Of a stretch of DNA of 7,475 bases, positions 1 through 7,209 are shown piece after piece. The translations under genes and the position numbers were made by a program. Where the stretch lies: NCBI GenBank assembly GCA_002085035.1, contig MZGM01000111.1:1-7475 (forward strand). The letters run 5' to 3'. The stretch is from Candidatus Zhuqueibacterota bacterium 4484_219. GTDB taxonomy: Bacteria > Zhuqueibacterota > JdFR-76 > 4484-219. Every line of letters starts with the position of its first letter. The first letter of the stretch is position 1. A model generated the notes under the pieces. That model ran no database searches. It was given only the letters and a program-made list of their open reading frames with translations, and was not told where the DNA came from.

Positions 1-1137
1 GACCGATATCAAGATATGTTGAAGCTCGCCTGGGATGCTGAGACGCCCCCGGATGTATTCCAAATTCCGGAAAATACACTCGTGGCTTTGCAAGTGGAGG
101 CAGGTTGGCTTATGCCACTAGATCAGTGGATCACACCCGAATTTAAAGCTCAATATATGCCCGGGATATTTCGTAATCATGTATCGGTAATAAAAGGCCA
201 CATTTATGGCATTCCAAGCGGTATTTTCACAGCAAAGCTTTTTTACAATAAATCGTTGTTTAGAAAAGTCGGATTGGATCCAGAAAAGCCACCAAGGAAC
301 TGGAGAGAGTTGAAGGAATATGCCCAAAAGATTACCAAGGCTGGAAAGGGTAGATTCTATGGCTTCGTGATTGGAGCAAAAGACCCCTGGGTGTACAGTA
401 TGAACGTAGAATGGATGGCCATGGTTGCAGGGGGTACCGCCTTCAATTACAAGACAGGAAAATTCCAGTACAACTCCGAGCCCTTCAAAAGAGCTCTTAG
501 TTTGATTATTGGTCTTAAACGAGACGGAAGTATACTTCCTGGGATGAATTCTATGGATGATGATAGAGCGAGACTTGCATTCTGTAGCAACAAGGCAGCG
601 ATGATCATCGGAGGTTCATGGAACCTGGGTGTTTTCATAGATCAGTTTCATTCTAATGTAGATTTCGGGGTAGCCGATTTACCTGTTCCTGACGAAGGCA
701 GAAAAGGACTGGCTCCGGCTTTCCTCTCATCCCAGTGGGGAATCTCTTCCAGAACAAAGCATCCCCAGGAAGCATGGGAAATAGTCAAGTTAGTGGCGTC
801 GAAAGAATGGATGACCGAAATGGTAAGAGCAGGAAAGTACATTGCTACCATTGCTTCGGTTAATACGCCAGAGAATTTGAAAACCAAAGGGATGCGTGAA
901 TGTGCCGATCTTACTTATCACAAGTTTTATCCTCCCGACCCGGAGGAGATGCTGCGACTTGAAGGCCCGGATTTCAATAACGTCTGCGCCGGCATCGTGA
1001 ACGGCCAATTGGAGATGAACAAAGCTCTGGTTGATCTGGACAAGCGGCTAAATAAGGCGCTCAGCAGAGCAATCGCCGAGGGCAAAATCCGGTTGGAAGA
1101 GTTCATTATTCCTGACTTTAATCCTATGAAGAAGTAG
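1..1137 (+). CDS. ABC transporter extracellular solute-binding protein, family 1 (5'-truncated by window edge)
   Basis: Periplasmic or membrane-anchored binding protein that captures a sugar or sugar-like solute and delivers it to the permeases encoded next. The frame is open from base 1 (D-R-Y-Q-D precedes the first ATG at 16), so the gene starts outside the window; 378 residues are visible. The signal peptide and roughly the first 50 residues usual for this family are missing. Family-typical segments seen: PDVFQIPENTLVALQVEAGW (a 'which lies at the membrane target' strand and helix), IYGIPSGIFTAKLFYNKSLF, then VGLDPEKPPRNWRELKEYAQ, and AAMIIGGSWNLGVF. These match the MalE/UgpB-type SBP_bac_1 fold. 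The permease gene follows after 8 nt, so the genes are probably one operon in the usual CUT1 order. The substrate cannot be read from sequence; a carbohydrate is inferred from the permease type. Confidence 0.9.
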   Translation, partial: DRYQDMLKLAWDAETPPDVFQIPENTLVALQVEAGWLMPLDQWITPEFKAQYMPGIFRNHVSVIKGHIYGIPSGIFTAKLFYNKSLFRKVGLDPEKPPRNWRELKEYAQKITKAGKGRFYGFVIGAKDPWVYSMNVEWMAMVAGGTAFNYKTGKFQYNSEPFKRALSLIIGLKRDGSILPGMNSMDDDRARLAFCSNKAAMIIGGSWNLGVFIDQFHSNVDFGVADLPVPDEGRKGLAPAFLSSQWGISSRTKHPQEAWEIVKLVASKEWMTEMVRAGKYIATIASVNTPENLKTKGMRECADLTYHKFYPPDPEEMLRLEGPDFNNVCAGIVNGQLEMNKALVDLDKRLNKALSRAIAEGKIRLEEFIIPDFNPMKK

Positions 1138-1145
1138 ATTATCAA

Positions 1146-2048
1146 ATGTCCGTCTTCAAACAAGCCAAAAAGAACTGGGATTCATACTTGCTTTGTACGC
1201 CTACATTGATCCTGTTCATTGTGTTTATGGTCTATCCGGTTTTTTACTTGGTGAGGTTGAGCTTCTACCAGTGGGATGGCATAACCCAAATGAAATTCAT
1301 TGGGCTGGAGAACTATGCCAGACTTCTTCGAGATCCTATCTGGTGGAAATCGCTGAAGAATACCATGATTTACGTAGTTGCGAAGCTGGTAATTGAGCTT
1401 AGCTTAGCCCTGGGTGCCGCAGTAGTTCTAAATTCCAAGCTGAAGGGGAAAAATCTCTTTCGATCCATCTTCTTTCTACCAGTAGTGACAAGCATGGCGG
1501 TAATGGGGATAGTCTTCGTAGGAATATTCTCGCCCTTTGAGGGTGTATTCAATCTTATCCTAATGAAGTTGGGATTGATAAGTCAGTTCCGCGATTGGTT
1601 GGGAGAGCCAAGTACGGCTCTATACACTGTCATCGGGGTGGCGATATGGCACGACTTAGGGATAAACATGGTCTTCTTCCTGGCAGGTCTCCAGTCGATA
1701 CCAAAATATCTTTACGACGCTGCCAAGATAGATGGAGCAGGTAGCTGGCAGCAGCTTTTGCATGTGACGCTTCCCATGCTCAAGCCTATTGCACTGATCA
1801 TAGTGATGCTTTCAGTCATTGGTAGTTTTAAAGTCTTTGATATAGTTAATGTGATGACCAATGGCGGGCCGTATTATGCAAGTGAGGTGGTTACGGATTA
1901 TATGTTCAAGTACGGCTTTGCTGGCAGGGGCCTGGGAGCCAGTGTGGTCGCTCAACAAGGCTATGCTGCTACAATAGGCATGGGCTTATTTGTGGTTATT
2001 GCAATCTTCACATTTATTCAGCTTAAGATGGGCAGGATAGGACGATAG
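1146..2048 (+). CDS. Carbohydrate ABC transporter permease, MalF/UgpA-type (binding-protein-dependent transport inner membrane component)
   Basis: Inner-membrane channel subunit of a sugar ABC importer, expected to pair with a MalG-type partner. It has 300 residues, a normal length for the family. About six hydrophobic segments are visible, near residues 15-36, 72-95, 106-128, 158-180, 215-235 and 270-292. The cytoplasmic EAA loop lies at about residues 191-214 (DAAKIDGAGSWQQLLHVTLP, with Asp in place of the usual Glu), the contact site for the ATPase. The N-terminal segment with YPVFYLVRLSFYQWDG and the later NVMTNGGPYYASEVV region are typical of UgpA/MalF-like proteins. The ATG lies 8 nt after the binding-protein stop and has no strong Shine-Dalgarno site, which suggests translational coupling. 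The gene looks intact, yet its downstream partner is broken. Confidence 0.93.
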   Translation: MSVFKQAKKNWDSYLLCTPTLILFIVFMVYPVFYLVRLSFYQWDGITQMKFIGLENYARLLRDPIWWKSLKNTMIYVVAKLVIELSLALGAAVVLNSKLKGKNLFRSIFFLPVVTSMAVMGIVFVGIFSPFEGVFNLILMKLGLISQFRDWLGEPSTALYTVIGVAIWHDLGINMVFFLAGLQSIPKYLYDAAKIDGAGSWQQLLHVTLPMLKPIALIIVMLSVIGSFKVFDIVNVMTNGGPYYASEVVTDYMFKYGFAGRGLGASVVAQQGYAATIGMGLFVVIAIFTFIQLKMGRIGR

Positions 2049-2049
2049 A

Positions 2050-2526
2050 ATGAATATTATGAGAAGATTTACTCGATTCCCGCTTTATATAGTCCTTATC
2101 TTATGGTCTATAATATGTCTATATCCTCTTGTCTGGATGATTTCCACATCGCTTAAGACGATGCCTGAGGTAACGGAGGATCCAGCGGCACTTATTCCCG
2201 AGACTCCCCATTGGGCAAATTACCTTGAAACGTGGACCAAAGGTAATTTCGGCACCTATTTTAAGAACAGCTTGATTATTACTGGCGCAGTATTGCTTCT
2301 GGTCTTGTGGACAACTTCCATGACTGCCTTCGCCATAACCAGAACTGATTTTCCTGGCAAGAGACTGATTCTTTATGCATTGGTCGTAACGCTTTTCATC
2401 CCAGCCGAGGCTACCTTGGTACCTGTCTTTCATATTGCTAAGAGCTGTGGTGGTGCTCTATGTATTCTTACAAAGATATTTTGTTGGTGGAATAGCGGCA
2501 ACAGGGTTGAAAGAATAGAGTGCTGA
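2050..2526 (+). pseudogene. Carbohydrate ABC transporter permease, MalG/UgpE-type, internally deleted and frameshifted
   Basis: The start is good: ATG one base after the preceding stop, with AGGA at 2039-2042, 7 nt upstream. Residues 1-131 read as a normal MalG-type N-terminal half: a first membrane segment (PLYIVLILWSIICLYPLVW), then STSLK, NSLIITGAV, a membrane segment, and the family-typical TLFIPAEATLVPVFHIAK. After Lys131 the frame yields 27 atypical residues rich in Cys and Trp and stops at 2526. In another forward frame, bases 2447-2518 encode VVVLYVF followed by LQRYFVGGIAATGLKE and a stop, the classic C-terminus of this family. So the middle of the gene, including the EAA loop and two to three membrane segments, is missing. 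About 120 codons are lost, estimated from a usual length near 275. The junction lies near 2443-2447. The product should be non-functional. A misassembly cannot be excluded from sequence alone. Confidence 0.88.
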
Positions 2527-2646
2527 AGTCGAATTGTTAGAAAGATTCGGTTGGAGTGGTTAATGAGCTGATATTTGGGGTGAGAGTGAGCCCAGCTTGC
2601 GTTTCTCAAGTCAGCTAAGGAGATCGGCTATTGTGAGAAAAAACTC

Positions 2647-2675
2647 TTGCAATTTGGAGACAAAATTATTATAAT
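2647..2675 (+). promoter_or_regulatory. Sigma70-type promoter of the tRNA gene
   Basis: The -35 element TTGCAA (2647-2652) and a consensus -10 element TATAAT (2670-2675) are separated by exactly 17 nt. An A6 tract directly upstream (2638-2643) could act as an UP-type element. Predicted transcription starts around 2682, about 8 nt before the mature tRNA 5' end at 2691, as is usual for a single tRNA unit. Confidence 0.85.
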
Positions 2676-2690
2676 ATTACGTTGTAAGTT

Positions 2691-2764
2691 GGGCCCTTAG
2701 CTCAGTTGGTTAGAGCAGCTGACTCATAATCAGCTGGTCGGGGGTTCGAGTCCCTCAGGGCCCA
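2691..2764 (+). tRNA. tRNA with CAU anticodon, probably tRNA-Ile2 (lysidine type)
   Basis: Complete cloverleaf. The acceptor stem GGGCCCT/AGGGCCC (2691-2697 with 2757-2763) is 7 perfect pairs. The D arm is GCTC/GAGC. The anticodon stem GCTGA/TCAGC encloses the loop CTCATAA, with anticodon CAT at 2725-2727. The T arm is GGGGG/CCCTC with loop TTCGAGT, and the discriminator is A2764. A CAU anticodon can mean initiator Met, elongator Met or Ile2. The paired first acceptor bases (G-C) argue against a typical bacterial initiator. The C4-G69 and C5-G68 pairs are those known as TilS recognition determinants in E. coli tRNA-Ile2, and the sequence resembles that tRNA in the acceptor, D and anticodon regions. 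Elongator Met remains possible. The 3' CCA is not encoded (CTA follows the discriminator), so it must be added by a nucleotidyltransferase. Confidence 0.95.
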
Positions 2765-2806
2765 CTAAAGTAGTCGAAGCGCAAGGAAAAAGCAGCAGTG
2801 TTAATG

Positions 2807-2841
2807 AGGCGATAGGAATTGTTCTTATCGCTTTGTTTTTT
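2807..2841 (+). terminator. Rho-independent terminator downstream of the tRNA
   Basis: The stem GCGATAGGAA (2809-2818) pairs with TTCTTATCGC (2822-2831) around a TTG loop: 10 pairs with one G-U, extendable by two weak pairs. A T-rich tract follows (TTTGTTTTTT, 2832-2841). It ends the tRNA transcript about 45 nt after the mature 3' end and isolates the tRNA from the peptidase gene. Confidence 0.88.
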
Positions 2842-2862
2842 ATGAACATTAGAAAAAAACTC

Positions 2863-2892
2863 TTGAGAATTTCTTGGGCAAAAGTTTTGAAT
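2863..2892 (+). promoter_or_regulatory. Candidate promoter of the DPP IV-type peptidase gene
   Basis: TTGAGA (2863-2868, 5 of 6 to the -35 consensus) is followed after 18 nt by TTGAAT (2887-2892, 4 of 6 to the -10 consensus). An A7 tract (2853-2859) lies upstream, and the A-tract plus CTCTTG block repeats the one in the tRNA promoter. The -10 is weak, so this is a candidate only. If used, transcription would start near 2900. That would exclude the in-frame TTG at 2874 as the start codon and favour ATG 2910 or 2922. Confidence 0.45.
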
Positions 2893-2921
2893 TTCTTTTT
2901 CATAAGCTGATGGTGGGAAAA

Positions 2922-5171
2922 ATGGATTGCTATCAGTCGGGTAATAAGAAAGCTCGAAGGCGTTCATTAACAGCCTCTGCCTTACTTGTTAGCCTGTTAA
3001 CGATTGTTGGGTGTTTGGGACTGGTGGTTTTTTCGACGGTTTTGGCACAGCAGGGTAAGAAACAACTTACCGTGGAGCGCATCTATAGTAAACCCAGTCT
3101 CAGTGGTCAATTGCCCCGAGGTTTGCAATGGAGCCCAAATGGAGAAATGATTACTTACCTCCAGCCTAATAAAGCTGGCCAGATGGACATCTGGTATTAC
3201 GAGGTAAAAACTGGCAAGCGCGCCCTGCTGGTCGATTCAAAAAAACTGCTACTAGAAGGAGAAAAAATTCCACCCGAAGAGGAAGAAGGCAAATCTCAAT
3301 TTCAAATCAGGCGTTATATTTGGTCGCCTACCAGTAGTCACCTTCTTTTTCCTTTACAAGGTGACTTGTTTCTGTACCATCTTTCGACAGGCACTCTCAA
3401 ACGGCTTACCGCTACCAAGGAGATGGAAGAGGAGCCCAAATTTTCACCTGATGGCCGCTACGTCAGCTTTGTGCGCAATTACAACCTCTTCGCAATTGAC
3501 CTGAAAACAGGGCAAGAATTTACCCTTACCACTGATGGGTACAAGGATGTGATGAATGGCAAGTTGGACTGGGTGTATCCGGAAGAGTTGGAGATTACCA
3601 CTGCCTATTGGTGGTCGCCAGACAGCCGATATGTGGCCTATTTGCAGATGGATGAAAGGCCAGTGCCAGAATATCCCATCGTCGATTTTATTCCCTATCA
3701 TGCGGTGATAGAACCAGAAAGATATCCCAAAGCTGGCGATCCCAATCCGATCGTGCGGGTAGGAGTGGTAGCACTGAAAAATCCTCAGACGATTTGGATG
3801 GATGTCGGCAAAGATACGGATATTTACATCCCACGTGTCATGTGGTTACCGGACGGAAAAACCCTGGCAATTCAGCGACTCAACCGCGCCCAGAATCAAT
3901 TGGATTTACTATTTGCTGATGCGACTACTGGAAAGTCCCGCTGTGTTTTGCGAGAAACAGACTCGCATTGGATAAACTTGCATGACCATCTATACTTCTT
4001 AAAAAATGGCAAACGTTTCCTATGGTCATCGGAGCGGGACGGGTTTCGGCACTTTTACCTTTATAATATTGATGGCAAGTTATTGCGTCAGCTTACCAGT
4101 GGGAATTGGCAGGTAGTGAGTCTTTGTGGTATTGATGAGAAAAAAGGAATAGTCTACTTTACTGCTACCGAGAAAGATGTTTTGGAACGCCATCTCTACC
4201 GAATTAAATTAAATGGTTCCGGGTTTAAACGTCTTACCAGCAGAGATGGAACTCACCATATTGTCATGGCCCCGGACTGCCGTCATTATCTTGATTACTA
4301 CTCTACCGTTGTCACTCCCATTCAGCTCAGTCTGCATCGAGCGAATGGCGAAAGAGTCGCTTTCATTGCCGAAAATCAGGTGGCAGAATTGCAGGAATAT
4401 GTGTTGAGCACACCGGAATTTTTAATCATTACTACCGAAGATGGTGTTACTTTGCACGCCATGATGATTAAACCGGCAGATTTTGATTCCACCAAAAAAT
4501 ATCCCGTTATTGTGCATATTTATGGTGGTCCGCATGCTCAGGTGGTGCGCAATGCCTGGGGTGGTAGTGGCTATCTTTGGCACCAGATGATGGCACAAAA
4601 AGGCTACATTATCTTCAGTTTGGACAATCGTGGTTCCTACGGTCGCGGCAAGGCATGGGAAACCACTATCTACCATCGCTTTGGTGAAGTGGAGCTCAAG
4701 GATCAACTTTGCGGTGTGGAATATTTAAAATCGTTACCCTATGTGGATAGCCAGCGTATTGGTATCTGGGGTTGGAGCTATGGGGGCTACATGACCTGTT
4801 ATGCTATGCTCAATGCACCAGAAGTTTTCAAAGTAGGAGTGGCGGTGGCTCCAGTAACTGATTGGCGTGACTATGACACTATCTATACCGAGCGCTACAT
4901 GGGGTTGCCCAAAGATAATCCCGAGGGGTATGAAGTGAGTTCACCAGTAAATCAGGTTGCCAATTTGAAAGGGAAACTGCTTATTTGTCACGGCACCTCT
5001 GATGATAATGTTCATTTTCAGAATGCCGTCCAGTTGGCCGATAAGTTAATCAAAGCCTGCAAGCAGTTTGACTTGATGCTCTATCCTGGCAAAAAACACG
5101 GCATTCGGGGACAGAATGCTCGTATTCACTTATTCACCAAAATAACGAATTACTTTCTGGAGAATTTGTAG
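2922..5171 (+). CDS. Secreted dipeptidyl peptidase IV-type serine peptidase (family S9B)
   Basis: Exported peptidase predicted to release N-terminal dipeptides, typically X-Pro or X-Ala, from peptides. From ATG 2922 it has 749 residues, normal for S9B. A KK..RRR n-region (9-14), a hydrophobic core and VLA before Gln43 form a signal peptide, with likely cleavage after Ala42; a lipobox-like IVGC (Cys31) sits inside the core. The eight-bladed propeller domain occupies about 100-470 and carries DWVYPEEL, with Glu221/Glu222 matching the DPP IV double-Glu that binds the substrate amino terminus. The C-terminal alpha/beta-hydrolase domain has the oxyanion Tyr534 (IYGGP), nucleophile Ser619 (GWSYGGY), YTERYMGLP, Asp694 (GTSDDNVHF) and His726 (KKHG). 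All key residues are present. Start choice: the frame also permits TTG 2874 and ATG 2910. ATG 2922 has GGTGGG 4 nt upstream and gives the most compact signal peptide. It converges with the OPT transporter gene, suggesting joint peptide use. Confidence 0.95.
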   Translation: MDCYQSGNKKARRRSLTASALLVSLLTIVGCLGLVVFSTVLAQQGKKQLTVERIYSKPSLSGQLPRGLQWSPNGEMITYLQPNKAGQMDIWYYEVKTGKRALLVDSKKLLLEGEKIPPEEEEGKSQFQIRRYIWSPTSSHLLFPLQGDLFLYHLSTGTLKRLTATKEMEEEPKFSPDGRYVSFVRNYNLFAIDLKTGQEFTLTTDGYKDVMNGKLDWVYPEELEITTAYWWSPDSRYVAYLQMDERPVPEYPIVDFIPYHAVIEPERYPKAGDPNPIVRVGVVALKNPQTIWMDVGKDTDIYIPRVMWLPDGKTLAIQRLNRAQNQLDLLFADATTGKSRCVLRETDSHWINLHDHLYFLKNGKRFLWSSERDGFRHFYLYNIDGKLLRQLTSGNWQVVSLCGIDEKKGIVYFTATEKDVLERHLYRIKLNGSGFKRLTSRDGTHHIVMAPDCRHYLDYYSTVVTPIQLSLHRANGERVAFIAENQVAELQEYVLSTPEFLIITTEDGVTLHAMMIKPADFDSTKKYPVIVHIYGGPHAQVVRNAWGGSGYLWHQMMAQKGYIIFSLDNRGSYGRGKAWETTIYHRFGEVELKDQLCGVEYLKSLPYVDSQRIGIWGWSYGGYMTCYAMLNAPEVFKVGVAVAPVTDWRDYDTIYTERYMGLPKDNPEGYEVSSPVNQVANLKGKLLICHGTSDDNVHFQNAVQLADKLIKACKQFDLMLYPGKKHGIRGQNARIHLFTKITNYFLENL

Positions 5172-5174
5172 TTA

Positions 5175-7124
5175 TCATCTCCGTCTCGATTGTGCTGCCA
5201 CTTTGTAAAGGAACCATCCCAACCCAGAGAAAACGATTACCGATATCAGATTGGCTAACAATTGGGATGAATAATGGATTTCTAAATACTTAGGCGTTTT
5301 AGAAATAATCACCGCTATGATGGCGATGACCACACCCATCAACCCCTCGCCGGCAATAAATCCTGAACCCAGAAGAATTCCCTGATCCTTTCCTTTCTCT
5401 ACCTCTTCTTTTGTCTTGCCGTATTTTCTTTCAATAAAATGTCGCAACAGTCCTCCGATGAAAACGGGGGTCATTGTGTAAAGGGGAAGGTACATGCCAA
5501 CAGCGAAAGGTAGAGGGGGGATTTTGAACAGAAGGACCAACACAGAGAATGCTGCTCCAATGCCCACTAAGTCCCATCTAAGATTTCCATCCAGGACGCC
5601 ATCAAGTACTGTTTTCATCAAGGTGGCTTGGGGAGCTGGCAGTTCTTCGGTGCCAAAACCATAGGCTTTTCCCAGATAGTAGACTGCCAAGCAGACAAAT
5701 AGAGCTGAGCCAGCGGCGCCTAACAACTCGCTAATTTGTTGTTTTCGAGGGGTTGCACCAATGAGGAAGCCTGTCTTCAGATCTTGGGAAATATCTCCAG
5801 CGATTGAAGCTGAGATGCAGACGATGGTGCCAACTGTGAGTGCGGTGATTTTCCCCGTCAAATCGGTCCAGCCCAATAATTTGAAAATTAATCCCGTTCC
5901 TAGGAGAGTCACAATAGCCATTCCCGAGGTAGGATTGGAGGAAACGCCAATCAATCCCACTATTCTCGAAGAGACAGTAACGAAACAAAAGGCAAAGAGG
6001 ATAATTGCCAGGGCGCTGCAAAATCGCATTATTATGGTGGTATCGTGTCCGATGATGCCAGAGATGAAGGTGATCAACATTGCAATGGAGGCAACCCCCA
6101 GAATCACGTATTTTAATGATAGATCGCGTTCGGTCCGCAATCTACCTCTGTCGAGGGAGATTGCGCTGGATTTCAATTCGCGCAGGCCGAGTTTTAGGGA
6201 TTCGACCATAGTGGGGATCGATTTTGCAATAGTAATCAGGCCTGCAGAGGCTACTGCACCAGCTCCGATGATCCTAATGTAACCCTCCCAGATTTGTTTG
6301 GCTGACAATTGTCCTATTTTGGTGATCGAGGGGTCAAGGCCTTTGGTTTGCAGATAGATCAAAGTGTTCTGCCAGATTTCGGCGTCTCCAAATTTCCAAG
6401 CTATAAACGGAATAATCAAAACCCAGGAAATCAATCCGCCCCCGACCATAATTGTGCCAATGCGTCTGCCCAGAATGTAGCCCACACCCAGTAATGCCGG
6501 AGTAGTCGATACCCCGACTACCGCTTTTTTGATGACGGGAAGATGAATCATGACTTTAGATGGCCAGAGGTAAAACAGCGAAATGCATCCTTTATAAAGC
6601 GCACCAATCCCTAACCCTCTAAAGACGTTTTTTGCAGTTGACCCGCCTTCCGAAGCAGCAATCAACACCTCGGCACTGGCAGTGCCTTCTGGGTAGGGGA
6701 GTGTGTAATGTTCCTTTACAATCAAAAAACTTCGCAAAGGAATCATAAACAACACACCCAAAATACCGCCGCATATTGCCAATAGTGTCATCTGGAATAA
6801 AGGTGGCTCATACCCCCAGATAAACAGAGCGGGAATTGTAAAAATGATTCCCGAAGCCAGAGAAGAGCTGGCCGAACCAGCGGTTTGGGAAATATTGCAT
6901 TCTAAAATAGTTGAACGTCCGAAAACCGGTGTTAATAACCGCAATATAGCTACTGAAACAACCGCCAACGGAATTGCCGTACTGATGGTTAATCCTACCC
7001 TTAGTCCGAGGTAGGCGTTGGCACTGCCAAAAATAGCACCGAGCAACACTCCCAGTGTAATTGTTTTGAGATTGAAATCCCGCATTACTACGCTTGCCGG
7101 AACAAATGGTTTGGGTTCTTTCAT
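5175..7124 (-). CDS. OPT-family oligopeptide transporter
   Basis: Polytopic membrane carrier of the prokaryotic OPT branch, predicted to import small peptides; some OPT members move metal chelates instead, so the substrate is inferred. From the ATG whose first base is at 7124 it has 649 residues, the usual size. Conserved OPT segments: NAYLGLRVGL (about 36-45), CNISQTAGSASSSLASG (76-92), LPYPEGTASAEVL (142-154), then GDISQDLKTGFLIGATPRKQ and, near the C-terminus, VGMYLPLYTMTPVFIGGLLR and GSGFIAGEGLMGV. Many hydrophobic segments run along its whole length. Start choice: GGAGGAAAGGA lies just upstream on the minus strand, its AAAGGA 9 nt from this ATG; an in-frame ATG at 7160 would place that site inside the gene. 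The stop codon is 3 nt from that of the convergent DPP IV-type gene, with no room for an intergenic terminator. Confidence 0.94.
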   Translation of the reverse strand: MKEPKPFVPASVVMRDFNLKTITLGVLLGAIFGSANAYLGLRVGLTISTAIPLAVVSVAILRLLTPVFGRSTILECNISQTAGSASSSLASGIIFTIPALFIWGYEPPLFQMTLLAICGGILGVLFMIPLRSFLIVKEHYTLPYPEGTASAEVLIAASEGGSTAKNVFRGLGIGALYKGCISLFYLWPSKVMIHLPVIKKAVVGVSTTPALLGVGYILGRRIGTIMVGGGLISWVLIIPFIAWKFGDAEIWQNTLIYLQTKGLDPSITKIGQLSAKQIWEGYIRIIGAGAVASAGLITIAKSIPTMVESLKLGLRELKSSAISLDRGRLRTERDLSLKYVILGVASIAMLITFISGIIGHDTTIIMRFCSALAIILFAFCFVTVSSRIVGLIGVSSNPTSGMAIVTLLGTGLIFKLLGWTDLTGKITALTVGTIVCISASIAGDISQDLKTGFLIGATPRKQQISELLGAAGSALFVCLAVYYLGKAYGFGTEELPAPQATLMKTVLDGVLDGNLRWDLVGIGAAFSVLVLLFKIPPLPFAVGMYLPLYTMTPVFIGGLLRHFIERKYGKTKEEVEKGKDQGILLGSGFIAGEGLMGVVIAIIAVIISKTPKYLEIHYSSQLLANLISVIVFSGLGWFLYKVAAQSRRR

Positions 7125-7127
7125 GGT

Positions 7128-7138
7128 CAAATGTCCTT
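7128..7138 (-). promoter_or_regulatory. Ribosome binding site deciding the OPT start
   Basis: On the minus strand the sequence reads GGAGGAAAGGACATTTGACC before ATG 7124. Its purine-rich core AAAGGA is 9 nt from the ATG, a functional Shine-Dalgarno spacing. It lies downstream of the alternative ATG at 7160, so it supports the shorter 649-residue protein. Confidence 0.6.
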
Positions 7139-7209
7139 TCCTCCAGTAAAAAGTAATCAAATTGTGGGATTTGCTACTTGGCTGATGCTTTTTGTCCCTA
7201 CTCGGGGAA

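Noticed and set aside
2119..2433. A 104-codon minus-strand open frame
   Set aside because: It is opposite the recognisable MalG-type N-terminal half; its translation is low in hydrophobic order and matches nothing I know.
1..2526. Reading the first three genes as a novel system
   Set aside because: All three match standard CUT1-type importer components in standard order; the only oddity is the deletion in the third gene, reported separately.
2527..2690. Possible terminator or small gene after the broken permease
   Set aside because: Short GAGA/TCTC and AGC/GCT complements exist, but none forms a solid stem followed by a T-run, and no convincing open frame is present. Only the tRNA promoter is supported.
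4422..4706. A 94-codon minus-strand open frame inside the peptidase gene
   Set aside because: It is antisense to the catalytic domain (IYGGP region); a shadow of strong coding bias, with no ribosome binding site seen.
5761..6282. A 173-codon plus-strand open frame
   Set aside because: It lies fully antisense to the OPT gene, whose protein shows conserved family motifs across the same bases; the antisense translation has no recognisable domain.
7195..7209. Small hairpin TCCC/GGGA between the small gene and the OPT gene
   Set aside because: Only 4 pairs and no following T-run on the minus strand, so it is not supported as a terminator or attenuator.
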